Assembly: GCA_027257055.1 (NCBI GenBank)
Contig: JAPVLO010000572.1
Location: 372,001 to 436,000 of the forward strand
DNA: 64,000 nucleotides
Direction of reading: 5' to 3'
DNA from: Cephalopachus bancanus
Taxonomy: Eukaryota > Chordata > Mammalia > Primates > Tarsiidae
The notes beneath the pieces were generated by a model that searched no databases, had not been told where the DNA came from, and worked only from the letters and a program-made list of their open reading frames with translations. Every line of letters starts with the position of its first letter. The stretch's first letter is position 1. Shown here one piece after another: positions 22,842-34,087 of this stretch. The position numbers and the translations under genes are program-made.

Positions 22842-23056
22842 TTTATTTTTTTTATTTTTTGAGTTGGAGTCTCACTTTGTCACCCAGACTTTACTGCAGT
22901 GGCCACTCCCTGCTGGGAGCCTCGACCTGCTGGGCTCCAGCGATCCTTCCACCTCAGCCTTTCAAGTAGCTGGAACTACAGGCGCGCGCTACCACGCCTG
23001 GCTAATTTTTTGATTTATTGTAGAGATGAGGTCTCGCCAAGTTGCCCAGGTGGGTC
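22842..23056 (-). mobile_element. 5'-truncated Alu with TSD
   Basis: GAAAACTGGTT occurs at 22831-22841 and 23057-23067. The element is truncated after the left-arm CCAAGTTGCCCAGGTGGG. Confidence 0.93.
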
Positions 23057-23523
23057 GAAAACTGGTTATTAAATATTGTCTTGGGGCACAACTGCAGCCT
23101 GAGACAAGACATGTATACAGGCCGATGGCGGGTTGGGAGGTGGGTTCACAGAAAGTGGAATGCTACCCCTTCTCTCCTGGCTGCCTCTTCCTTCAGCTCT
23201 GTCCCTGCCCCCCAGCCCGCCTGAAACAGTCCTTCCCCTGAGAAAGGCAGGGACAACAGGGAGAGGAGAGGCAGGGGAGGCTGTGTTCTTGGGAACGCTT
23301 GGTTCTGAATACTCTCGCTTTTGAAGTTCAGTAAAGACATTTTAGACAAAAGCCTTAGAAGCTAAATACAACTTAGCTCAGCATTTTAGTTATAAAAATA
23401 ATTGTAGGGAACAGAAATTTTATATAACAAAAAAAAACTAATTTTAAAAATCCAGCTCTAAATTATAGTCATTTTAGGGCAAGAGAGATAACGGAGAAAG
23501 GAAAATTAAGACTGGAAAACAGA

Positions 23524-23658
23524 AAAATTAGCTGGTATGGTGGCTCTCACATGTGATCCCAGAACTTCAAGAAGCTGATAAGGGGGAGGATCACTTGAGG
23601 CCAGGAGATTGTGACCAGCCTGGGCGTCACAGCAAGACCTCATCTCAAATAAATAAAG
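23524..23658 (+). mobile_element. Alu left-monomer relic
   Basis: A single arm (GGTATGGTGGCTCTCACATG to CATCTCAAATAAATAAA), strongly diverged. Confidence 0.7.
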
Positions 23659-23757
23659 TGTATTGTTTTAAACAGAACAATTGCTTCAATGACTGTCAAA
23701 TCCCTGAACACAGATTTAATGTATCCATATTAGAACTAATATATTAATGCCATTCTT

Positions 23758-23804
23758 TTTTCTTTTTAATCAGAATCTCACTCTGTCGCACAGACTGGAG
23801 TGTC
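23758..23804 (-). mobile_element. Alu stub
   Basis: About 45 bp of Alu tail-proximal sequence (CAGAATCTCACTCTGTCGCAC) adjoins the full Alu at 23815. Confidence 0.7.
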
Positions 23805-23814
23805 ATTCTTTTTC

Positions 23815-24111
23815 TTTCTTTCTTTTTTTTTGAGTTGGAGTCTCACTCTGTCACCCAGACTGGAGTGCAGTGGCCACTCCCCGCCACCGCAGCCTCGACC
23901 TGCTGGGCTCCAGCGATCCTTCTGCCTCAACCTTCCAAGTAGCTGGAACTACAGGCGCGTGCTACCACACCCGGCTAATTTTTTATTTATCGTAGAGATG
24001 AGGTCTCGCCAAATTACCCGGGTGGATCTCGAACCTGCGGGCTCAGGCAACCCACTCACCTCGGCTTCCCAAAGCACTGGGATTACAGGCTGAGCCACCG
24101 AGCCCGGCCTG
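23815..24111 (-). mobile_element. Alu, young type
   Basis: TTTC-rich tail, TGGCCACTCCCCGCC, and the end CACCGAGCCCGGCC. AATGCCATTCTT before the stub and after this Alu suggests one TSD around the compound insertion. Confidence 0.93.
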
Positions 24112-24247
24112 GAATGCCATTCTTATTGAAGTATAATCAATGTTTAAGAAACAATGGAAAATACCATTATAATTTATTTTTCTAAAAGAAGAATTTCCTA
24201 CCCAGAACTTGGAAACCCAAGCATTTGTAAAACCCTCTAAATTTAGT

Positions 24248-24541
24248 TTTGTTTTTTTTGAGTTGGTGTCTCACTCCTTCGCCCAGGCTGGAGTTCAGTG
24301 ACACACACGCTCACAACCACCCCAGTGTCAACCTTCTGGGCTCCAGCAATCCTTTCGCCCCAGCCTTCCAAGTAGCTGGAGCTACAAATGCACGCTACCA
24401 CACCTGCCTAGTTTTTATTTTACTGTAGAGACAAGGTCTCGCCAAGTTGCCCGGGCTGGTCTCAAGCCCGTGTGCTCAGACAATCCACTCACCTCGGCCT
24501 CCCAAAGTGCTGGGATTACAGGTTGAGCCACCGAGCCTGGC
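24248..24541 (-). mobile_element. Alu
   Basis: Reverse dimer: GAGTTGGTGTCTCACTCC to CACCGAGCCTGGCC. Confidence 0.93.
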
Positions 24542-24942
24542 CTCAACTTAGTATTTTAAACCAGAAAAACTCTTACTTCCTGGTATGAAAAGCAGGGAGG
24601 GTCATATCACATATGTTATAGAGAAATGGCTCAAGTTGCATGGATTGACGTCTTGATCATATGGAATATTGCCACGTGAGGTATAAATAAGTGGAGTTTC
24701 ACTTTAAACATTTTTTCTAATGACATTACCCTGTGGGCTGATGAAATTACACTAAAATAGAGTCTCCCGTCCCTTCCTTACATGAAACCAACTTCAAAGA
24801 GTTAAGACGAGCCTCCAAGTATCTTTCGTTTCTTCCCTGAAATCTGAACATCCCCAGGCATCTAGCCTGGAAGTACAAATGAGGTCATATAGGCGAATCC
24901 CGGCATGTTTTGTGAGCTCATGACCCCCACCTATTCATGACT

Positions 24943-25532
24943 TCACCCCCCTGCAACTCTCCCAACTCCACACAGTGTTTCTAGACGTCTCCAGGGAGTG
25001 GCCTCCGTGTGCTCAGGAGAAAGTCCACACCTTCCGGATCCACCAGACTTGTGGGGCAAGTCCATGTCGTTTGGACAACTGCTGTGTGAGGAGAGCAAAG
25101 GGGCTTGCCCTGTGGCTCTCGGCTCCCTTTGGAGGGCCTCACACGATGGTTTCCAGCACTCCAGGCAGCTGTGTGGTGAGGTGGCCGAGGGGTTGCCATG
25201 TGGGCCTCTCTGCCTTGGAAGGCCCAGGAGTCTGGTGATGGCCAGAGAGGGGGCTGACAGTGGGGTGGAGTCCAGTGAAGGGGAGTCTTCGAGGGAGCTT
25301 GGCCCTGGCTCTCCTCGCAGGGCAGGGAGACAAAGGAGACTTTTGCCTTTTCCATGGCTACCAGCACAGCCCTCCGGACTGGGAGACCGAAACCACTTGG
25401 GATCAAATTCTGGACCAAAGCCAGGGCTGTTTTGCCTGGCTTCATCCTCTGACCAAATTTCTCTTGAGGACTTATAGGGGCCATGCATATAGCTGGCCAG
25501 TGAGTCTCACCAGTTATATACCACACAGCTAA
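24943..25532. other. GC-rich, repeat-free segment with long open frames on both strands
   Basis: I do not recognise a gene. The minus strand is open for 181 codons in each of two frames (25488 to 24943 and 25526 to 24981), and the plus strand for 159 codons (24998-25477), unusually long for this window. The plus frame has an acidic/Ser-rich stretch (DSGVESSEGESSRE) then a basic one (SPRRAGRQRRLL). A pyrimidine-rich run ends in CACAG at about 24975, and GTGAGT follows at about 25500, so a plus-strand exon is conceivable. That plus frame stops at 25477, before the GTGAGT, so any splice would need another frame or a terminal exon. Few stops are expected by chance in GC-rich DNA, so this may be non-coding. 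Confidence 0.3.
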
Positions 25533-25638
25533 CTTCAGATGTCTTGCATCAGAGATGCCCTTGGCAGACAGGGTTTGGGTAACTTTTCCTTTGTTTTGCC
25601 TAAAACTTCCCCAGGGACCTCAGGAAATCTCTCTATGA

Positions 25639-25934
25639 GACCGGGCACAGTGGCTCACACCCACAATCCCAGCATTTTGGGAGACTGAGACAGGAAAATT
25701 ACTTGAGGCTACGCATTTAAGACCATACTGGGCAACATAGCGAGACCCTGTCTCTACAAAGAAAATTTTTAAATTTGGTCAGGCTGGTGGTGTATACCTG
25801 TAGTCCTTGCTACAGGGGAGGCTGAGGCAGAAGGATCACTTGAGCCCAGGAATTTGAGGATATAGCGAGTTATGATTGTACCACTGCACTTCAACCCAGG
25901 TGACAGAGTGAGACCCTGCCTCTAAAATATTATT
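25639..25934 (+). mobile_element. Alu (old)
   Basis: Full dimer starting GACCGGGCACAGTGGCTCAC. Its 5' TSD AAATCTCTCTATG (25625-25637) pairs with AAATCTCTCCATG at 26261-26273, beyond the next Alu. Confidence 0.93.
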
Positions 25935-25944
25935 TGCTTATTAA

Positions 25945-26240
25945 TTTTTTTTTTGAGTTGAAATCTCACTCTGTCTCCCAGACTGGAGTGCAGTGGCATG
26001 CTCACAGCCACCCCAGCATCCACCTGCTGGGCCCTGGCAATCCTTCCGCCTCAGCCTTTCAAGTAGCCAGAACTACAGGTGCACACTACCGCACCCGGCT
26101 AATTTTTTTACTTTATTTTATTGTAGAGACGAGGGCTCGCCAAGTTACCCGGGCTGGTCTCAAACCCACAGGCTCAGGCAATCCACTTGCCTTAGCCTCT
26201 CAAAGTGCTGGTATTATAGGCTGAGCCACCGAGCCCAGCC
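25945..26240 (-). mobile_element. Alu inserted at tail of the preceding Alu
   Basis: A reverse dimer ending CCACCGAGCCCAGCC. It lies between the first Alu and that Alu's 3' TSD, so it entered the A-rich tail later. Confidence 0.93.
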
Positions 26241-26378
26241 TAATTTATTTTTAAAAAAGAAAATCTCTCCATGGACAACTCACTGACACACACTGACAAC
26301 ACACTGACATTAACTCCTCCCACCACAAAGCAGATCAGCTAAGATATATGAAAAGAAGTTTTATTAAACCAATTTGTG

Positions 26379-26680
26379 GCCAGACGTGTTGGATCACATC
26401 TGTAACCATAGCACTTTGGAAGACTAACACAGGAAGACTGCTTGGGTCCAGGAGTTTGAGACCAGCCTAGGCAACATAGTGAGACCTTGTCTCCACAAAA
26501 AATAAATAAATAAATTAGCCAGCCATGGCGGCATGCACCTGTAGTTCCAGCTACTTGAGAGGCCGAGGTAGAGGAATCTCCTGCGCTGAGGAGTGGAGGC
26601 TGTGGTAACCCATAATTGTGCCACTGCACTCCCATCTGGGTGACAGAGTGAGACCTCGACTCAAAAACAAAGACAAAAAC
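26379..26680 (+). mobile_element. Alu (old)
   Basis: Diverged dimer: GGCCAGACGTGTTGGATCACA to GACCTCGACTC with a CAAAGACAAAAAC tail. Confidence 0.92.
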
Positions 26681-27248
26681 GAAATTTGTGAAAACGGATG
26701 CCTGTTAACTTTTAAGAGTAAAGTCACAGGGTTCCAAAGCCCACACAGTCCCTCAGAAACTTGTTCCCCAAATTACTCACAGTACGGGGAATCCATGATG
26801 GCTCTGCACATCTTGCTTTTACAATGTGGCTTTCCAGCTCTCACTTACCTGCCTGATTTCTGACCTCACTTTGACAGCTGTGTCAGGTCAGGGTCAGCTC
26901 CCTTCCAGTGCAGGGAGATTGATCTGACTCCTGCAGGCCCGTGGATGGCAGACTCCGGAGGCAGGGCTAGCTCTTTCCAGGCCTAGAAGCAACAGACTGG
27001 AGGGCACCTTCGAGAACTGTGTCCAAGATCAAGAGCCAGCCTGAACCAGAGAAAGGGACCTCAGGACAAAGGGCTTAATAGTGGTCAAGCTGAGTGGAGA
27101 GAGGGGAGGGAGACCTAGGGAAGCCTGACTGAGTGGGTCATGGACGGCGGCAAGACGGCTCTCACAGAGCCGGTGCCTGGGATGTTCACACAGTTTCCCT
27201 GGCAAGTTTCGCACAGGCAGGTCACACTCGTTGAAAGGCAGCAGGAAG

Positions 27249-27554
27249 CCAGGCTCGGTGGCTCAGCCTGTAGTCCTGCACCTTTGGGAGGCTGAGGTGA
27301 GTGGATTGCCTGAGCCCGCGGGTTCGAGACCTGCCTGGGCAGCGAGACCTCATCTCTACAATAAATCAAAAATCAGCCGGGCGTGGTAGCGCGCGCCTGT
27401 AATTCTGGCTACTCGGAAGGCTGAGGCGGAAGGATCGCTGGAGCCCAGCAGGTCGAGGCTGCGGTGGCCGGGAGCAGCCACTGCACTCCAGGCTGGGCGA
27501 CAGAGACTCCAACTCAAAAAAAAAAACAAAAACAAAACAAAAATAAAAAAAAAA
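27249..27554 (+). mobile_element. Young Alu with perfect 16-bp TSD
   Basis: TSD GAAAGGCAGCAGGAAG at 27233-27248 and 27555-27570. The body has GGCTCGGTGGCTCAGCCTG and GGTAGCGCGCGCCTGTAATT, which is CpG-rich and therefore young. Confidence 0.97.
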
Positions 27555-27824
27555 GAAAGGCAGCAGGAAGGGATGGACAGACATTGTTTTCTGACTCTGC
27601 CCAACAGTCTCCTCCTGAGCCTGTTACAAACTCCAACTCCATCTCCCAGAGCCTGTTCTTGACATGACCTGTGAAATCTGCATCACCCTCATTTCTATTG
27701 ATCTCATTTATAGCTTGTAATTCCTTGCTTTGCATTGGCCTCTATCGTGGACAAAACATTGATTGATGACTCATTGCCCGGCTTGGATAAGAAACCCTTG
27801 TATTTTTCCGAGCAATGTATCTGG

Positions 27825-27995
27825 GAAAACAGCCCAGACCTTAAAGTTAGGCATGTGTGGGTCCCAACTTATTATCTGTGTGGTTTGGGCTAAGTTACCT
27901 AACTACTCTGAGAGTCAGTTTCCTCAGCTGTCAAATATGCATGGTGAGGTCATGGAGGATTATTTGAGACTTCATATGAAAAGCAGTGAAATACT
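27825..27995 (+). mobile_element. MIR SINE
   Basis: GGTCCCAACTTATTATCTGTG, CTAAGTTACCTAACTACTCTG and CAGTTTCCTCAGCTGTCAAAT follow MIR core and 3' order. Confidence 0.8.
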
Positions 27996-30384
27996 GGGCA
28001 GAATATATACTTTGCTTTCTGCTTTCTTTCTTACCCATCCTGTAGGGAAAAAGTGAGAGAAGAATCTGTGGTTTTGTGGATGCCTAAATTTCTGTTTCAT
28101 ACCTCACCAAGGAGAAAAATGGGATTCTTTGGGTTTATGAACTATCTAATAACTAAAACTCCTGGCAATAGATGAGTCTCATCATGTTCCAATTCTAAAA
28201 TTAAGAACCGTAAGAAAAGCAGTGGATTTCTGCAGTGACTGTGGCACTGGTGGAACATGTCATCCCATCTCAGGAGCGATGTTTCTTGCAGTAGCCCTTT
28301 TTCTTTTTTCACATGGCATACTGTCATGGCCTAATTTTTAGAAAGGAACTTGTACAGAAAAACACTGAGTATTAATCAGTTCCCATACTTATAAATAGTA
28401 CACAGAATTAAAACTGCGTAATGAAATTAATCCATTAAAAAACTCTTCAATGAGAGCAGAAAGATTTCTAAAAAGGAAACAAAAAAGTTTGGCATAATAT
28501 TCCACTAAATAAATCATCTTTTTTTTTAAACAAGGGTGATGAGAGAAAATAATACGTATACTTAAGAAAAGCTATTTCATAGAATAGAAACCAGGATATG
28601 AGGAAAAACCCAGGCAAAGATTTAGCAATAAATAATAAAAATGATTAAGGGACTGACATTAAAGAAAGCAAAAAGCCCTTATCAATCCATCCTGACTCAG
28701 GAAGAGTATTCGATTTAGAAGCAGTGGAGATAATCCCAGGATATACAGACAGATCTACTGGATGACAGAACCTGGAGACAGCAGGGAAGTGCGTGCTATA
28801 AACCTGTGGGCTTGTGATTGGCCTTGACAGCCTGGCATCCCTCTAGCTCCCCTATGCTGGATCTTACTCCAAGCACAGGATTAGAAGTCGCCAAGGTAAG
28901 CTCTCCAGTATCCTCAGATTCATCCAGATCCTCCCAGAGTGTCCGAGACTTGGAATAACTAGGCCAGTGAACCCCTCCTCCTCCTTCAGCAATCTCAGGT
29001 CTTCTCCCAACCCCCATTCCTGGGACACAAGAAATGGCTAAGTGAAATACACAAGACTCTAGTGAATTCTTGGTACTGCGGGATCAGGAAATGACGCAAA
29101 ACCTGAGCATCATGGATCTTTTTGGTCTCAGACTTCCATTTCACCTGATCTGATTTTAACTCACAGGATAATTCTCTAAGCAGCCAGCCCGACCTTCCAG
29201 AATAGCACAGGGCGAAGGAAGGAGTCAAACTGGCATGTTTCAGATGATTAGCAGAAGACTTAGCCTTGCTGAGTTTGAGCCTGTGCCACTAGGACTGGCC
29301 TGAAACCAAATCCTGAGTTTGGGCACCACTCACCAAAGTGTTTTGCTTGGTCATAGAGATCAAAGGAAGGAAAGATGACAGGATTATGTCAATGACAAGC
29401 AAAGTTTGCTTTCCTGTCTATGCTGTGGCTTGGCTGCTCAGTAATCTTACTTCTTTATTAAGGAGTATTAGTAGTGGGGTGGGGGTGCAGAGATTCTAGG
29501 AGAGAGCAGCCCAGCAGTGGACACTTTAGAAGGGAGAAGCTGTACCCAGCGTCTCTCTCTCCTTACTTCTCTCCCCCAAGCATATCTTCTCCACTCCTCC
29601 AGCAAAACTAAGGTCCTGTCTTCTTCATGCAACCTCCCCGTCACATCAACTCACTCCTTAATTTAATCGCTCACTTCTTCATCCGAATGATTACTGAGTG
29701 CCTGCTATGACCTGTGCTGTCGTCTCCCCCCGCCATGAATGCCTGTGGCACTTACGTCTTTTCATGCTTGGTCATCTCAGACAATCAGCCACTCGGGATG
29801 CATTTGTCCATATCTAACTGTCATTTATTGTGCTCATTCTGTGAGGTCTCTGAAATTGCTCCTGTGAATCCACTGGGGAAGACAAGAAATATTCACTTCT
29901 CAAGGAAGAACAAATGGTAAATTCCAAACAAACGATACAGACAGAAAGTGTCACGGGACAGGAAGAATCACTGTGGGCTAATGTGGCCCGGAAAAGAAGA
30001 CTTTCTGGAGATGCCGCGGCATAAGTAGTGGTCAGATAAATGGAGAAGGACATACCAAAAACAGGGTGAGAAAGGGCACAAGGACCTGCATTGAAAGGGG
30101 TGTTGAGGGAGCAGGGATATGACAAAGTTGCCTCAGGCACTCTCCAGCTGAGAGCAATCTCAAACGCTGCAGTGCCACTTAAAACATGAACCTCATGGTG
30201 AAAAGAAGCCAGATCCCCTCCTCATTCCTTCTGGCTGCTCTCGTGGCTTTTCCATCCTTGTATTCTGCAGGAGAGGGCTCCACCCTGGCCCCAGTTAGAA
30301 GCCAAGATCACCTGCTCTTTCCCCTCATTCCTGCCATTCTGCTTTCCATGAGCTGGGCCTCCTTCCCTCTGGGGCCCTGAATTT
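27996..30384. other. Unassigned stretch, probably old repeats
   Basis: No gene found. 29930-30130 (GAAAAGAAGACTTTCTGGAG, AGGGCACAAGGACCTGC) looks L2-like. 28760-29300 contains minus-strand frames of about 75 codons without a recognisable domain. Because an ERVL pol relic in the same orientation lies just beyond, part of this could be further ERVL sequence, but I cannot show it. Confidence 0.35.
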
Positions 30385-31350
30385 TGAATAGATTACTTTG
30401 GGTGGTATCTCTGCTAGAATTCTGGGAGGATGAGATTTATGTTAAGATCACTAAATCCCATAAACCCAGCTCTATTTCTTTACTATAAAATAAGTTCCTT
30501 GATCAGAAACAATGTTGTATGGTATTCCATTTTGGTGAGTAAGGTATTAAGTAAGTCCATAGCTAATAATTCTGGCAGATGTATAGTAGTCAAGAAAGGC
30601 AGACGATCCAGAATGAATTTCTATTTCAGTGAGAATCACCAAATGGCTATTCCTTAGTAGAAGGAATAGAAGGGGCAATATAACGAATCAGCCACCAGGT
30701 GGCAGTATTTTCCCACTAAGTATAGCAGGAGTTGAGGGTCAAGGTCAGGCTGACGTTCAGCAATGACAGTAGCCAGGTCAACTTTGTTGAGGTGAGGCCC
30801 ATATTAAGTTCATAAATAACTGTGCAAATAAAGAAGTGTTTGGGGAAAGAATATGAGAGTCACAAAATGGGTACTCTTGTCCAGTGGTTATTCAGAACGT
30901 CTCACCCACAAAGGCTATTTGCTTGTCGTTTGCATGGAACACACATTCTCACATTCTGGGATCATTCCGAGATATACATTTCCCCTAAATCTCCAGCCAC
31001 CAATCTCTTGGTGTTGTGTTTTTTCTTCCAGGTTTTTGACCATGTGACCATACGCTTGGCCCCTGACCTTGAATTTGTGTAGATCTGCATCTCAGTCCAT
31101 CTCCCTTTCTTGGCAAATGGACGGTGACACATACTCCTCAAAGTGACACAGCAGGAGGATTTCCATCCGTCATTGTCTTTTCAGGATACACCAAGTTGGA
31201 CCACTGTTTCAGTTCAGTTCATGTCACGGAGTGTCATCTGTAACCCAGGCTGGAATTTCTTCTTCTCTGTCAACTGGTCATAGGGGGCTTCCCATGGGAT
31301 ATAGGCGTGGACTGAATGTGGAAGAAGTAGGTGAGTGACAACCACCTGCT
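30385..31350 (-). mobile_element. ERVL (HERV-L-like) pol relic, antisense
   Basis: The plus strand shows, in order, ACAATGTTGTATGGTATTCCA, AGAATGAATTTCTATTTCAGTGAGAA (integrase side), CAGCCACCAGGTGGCAG, GTAGCCAGGTCAACTTTG and, near 31240, CCCAGGCTGGAATTTCTTCTTC then TCAACTGGTCATAGGGG. This is the reverse of an ERVL RNaseH-integrase region as I know it. Reading frames are destroyed and large parts are missing. The element is an old, dead endogenous retrovirus. Confidence 0.7.
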
Positions 31351-31489
31351 CAAGCACATTCTCTGTACCTTCTGGAGTGTTTTCCCATCAGTGTTCTGAG
31401 TGCTTCTTATGGCACTCAGAATAGCAGGCTTCTGGAGCCTTCTAGAAGCCTGCGGTTATTTATCTCAAACTTTAGAAATTCCTGTTTCA

Positions 31490-31640
31490 CTGTGAATCTA
31501 TATTAGTCATCTATTCTGCATAACAAATTGCCCCCAAATTAACAGCTTAAAGCAACATTATTATTACACACAGTCTCTAAGGGTCAGAATCCAGGCAGAG
31601 CTTAGCAGGATGGGCCTGCTTTGAAGATGGCTGACTCACA
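31490..31640. mobile_element. Ancient repeat, LTR/MER-like
   Basis: AACAAATTGCCCCCAAATTAA, CAGCTTAAAGCAACATTATTA and GCTTAGCAGGATGGGCC match a widespread mammalian repeat motif order. Family not resolved. Confidence 0.5.
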
Positions 31641-32795
31641 TGGCTGTTGGCATCACCCATGATCTTCCCGAGCTATGGAGGCCATCACTTTCGTATTCTC
31701 TTGAACACGCGTGGACAAAACCTGGGGGTGTCATTAGATCCTGGGGATTGCTTAAAAACATCATTTCTTCCCTTAGATAACCAATCATGATGTTATTTTC
31801 CCTAAACTTCAGAAACGTGCTGAGCTGTAAGGTCACAAAACACAAAGTGCTATGGTTTGAATGTTTGTGTCCCTTCCAAAATTGATGTTGAAGCTTAACC
31901 CCCGACTTGCAGGACAAGATGGCTGGAGGGGCCCGGCTCACGAGGTGGATGTGGAAACCTCCCAGCCACGCACGTGCCACTCTCACCCGCCACGGGCTGC
32001 CCTCTCCACCTCCGGCAAGCTCTCCCAGCAGCCCAGCTCCACATGGGGCCGGGGCAAGTGGCCGGAATGGGCGCGGCCAAAGGCAAGGCCTGGCTCCCGC
32101 GATGGAGGTTTGAGTGTCAGACCGCCTCACGCGTAACAGCTGTTCTGAAAATATTTATGGGAAGAAAGGGAGGAAAGAAGGAAAGGAGGAGGGAGAAGTG
32201 GGGGAGGGAGGAGAGAGTTTGGGATCTGCTGAGTGCACAAACGCGGCAAAGAGGGATTAAATGGTGGAGGGGGCGGAGTCATGTTGACGGTCCTGCTGCG
32301 CTGGGCCTCACATTCCCTAACCCAGAAGATGCCCTCCGCTGGCGAGCGGACGCATTTCCCTTCGACGTCTTTGAAGACCCGTTTGAGGACTTCTTTGGGA
32401 AGCGAAGAGGTCTTCGAGGAGGCAGAAGCCGAGGAACAGGGTCGCTTTTCCCCGCCTTCGGTGGATTTCCACCTTTGGGAAGTGGCATTCTTCTCTCGAC
32501 TTCATTGGGATGGCTGGGTCACCGGGGCTCCGCCTCATTTGGCGGGAGTGGGACGGGCAACTTCAAATCTGTATCAACTTCTACCGAAACAGTTAAAAAG
32601 GCCAGTGAAAGTCTTGACGATAGACGGTGAAGAAGCAGCTGCTTCTCTAGGATGACAAGTAATTCCACGCACGCGTTGAGCAGAAATGTTCAACTATGAC
32701 AAGCACCATTTGAGGATTCACAGGAACTTTTTCTTTTGAAGATTTCAAATAAACTCAACAGTCAGTATAAGTGCACCTAATCTAAAGCACTTCTA

Positions 32796-33115
32796 GGCCA
32801 GGCACGATGGGCTCATTTCTGTAACCCTGGCACTTTGGGAGGCGGAAGCAGGAGGATCACCTGAGCCCAGGGGTTCGAGACCAGCCTGGGCAACCTGGCA
32901 AGACCGCACCTCTACAATAAATACATTTTTAAAAATTAGCCGGGCGTGGTGGCACGTGCTTGCAGTTCCAGCTACTTGGAAGGCTGAGGCAGAAGGATCG
33001 CCTGAACCCATCAGGTAAGGTTGCGGTGGCCGTGGGCATGCCACTGCACTCCAGCCTGGGCGACGGAGTGAGACTCTGACTCAAAATAGGTAAATAATTA
33101 ATTTTAAAAATAAAG
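32796..33115 (+). mobile_element. Alu inside the DNAJB6 retrocopy 3' UTR
   Basis: Full dimer: GGCCAGGCACGATGGGCTCAT to GAGTGAGACTCTGACTC, then an AT-rich tail. Confidence 0.93.
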
Positions 33116-33871
33116 AACTTATAAACAGCTCACTGGAGTCCCTATTTGTCATAGACTTTTGAGTGTATTGTTGGGATCACATAGTAGGGCCTTTATTTTA
33201 TTTTATTGTCTTCAATATTGTTGTAAACCTCTGTATGCACTTTGCTTTTTTACTGGAGGTACGTCAAGGTGAGCCTTGACTCTTTAGGGGCAGGACAAGA
33301 TTGCACACCAACACCAGCAGGGATCTGCTTCTCTGTTGTGTCTGAACTATGAGCCAAGTAGTGTCAGCCTGCTGTGAAGGTAACATTGCTACAGAAAGCG
33401 TTTCAATTTTTTTCAGTCTTTAGTAGTGAATTAATATCTTTCTAGTAGTGCATGAATGCTGGCAACTTATTATGTTTTGGCAATTGTTTAAATATGTGAT
33501 GTTAACCTTAGGTTTAAAAAAGTAAAGCTGGTAAATTGGGTCTTTATCATGTTTTTAAAGGAAAATAAATGTGAATGTGTTTGATGCAAGAAAAGAAAAA
33601 AGAAAAATGAGGATACATTGTATACCAGAGTGTCACTATATAGTTAAAATTTTATTAGCAAATTGTGTTATATAAATATGTATGAGATACTGTAGTGATA
33701 TGAAAGTATCCTTTATAGTGTCCTTGAAAAAAATAAAAGCTAATTCCTTGAATAGTGCCTTGATTCTCACATATGAGAGAAACCCACAGGGTTTATTTTT
33801 CAAGTCTCAAAGAGCTATTTTACCTGGCATTCTAAATATATATATAAGAAAAATGTAAGAAATACTGTTTT

Positions 33872-34087
33872 CATAAGAAAATGACTGACAGTGGTGGGAA
33901 ACTATGGTGGGGGGAGGGGAAGGGAGATGGGATGAATGGTAGTAAATATCTGTCTGGGGACGGGGAGACACCTCTTATCAACAAGGGTGCCTGAACAAAG
34001 CATATTTGTATACCTAATCCTTAACTGTACCCACAATATCATAATAAAAAATATTGATTATTAAAAATTAAAAATAAATTAAAAAAA
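33872..34087 (+). mobile_element. 5'-truncated young L1 3' end with TSD
   Basis: 216 bp: the G-rich GGTGGGGGGAGGGGAAGGG, then GGGTGCCTGAACAAAGC, TATACCTAATCCTTAACTGT and an A-rich tail. TSD GAAATACTGTTTT / GAGATACTGTTTT at 33859-33871 and 34088-34100. It is a second copy of the 14799 family, inserted in the retrocopy's 3' UTR. Confidence 0.85.

Noticed and set aside
27300..27330. GGTTCGAGAC resembling a tRNA B box (also in many other Alus)
   Set aside because: It is the internal RNA polymerase III promoter of Alu, inherited from 7SL RNA. No tRNA cloverleaf surrounds it.
31974..32630. 218-codon plus-strand frame covering the DNAJB6-like region, the longest frame in the window
   Set aside because: It joins unrelated 5' sequence to a frame-shifted part of DNAJB6. 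The homology changes frame twice and the flanks show a processed pseudogene with a TSD.
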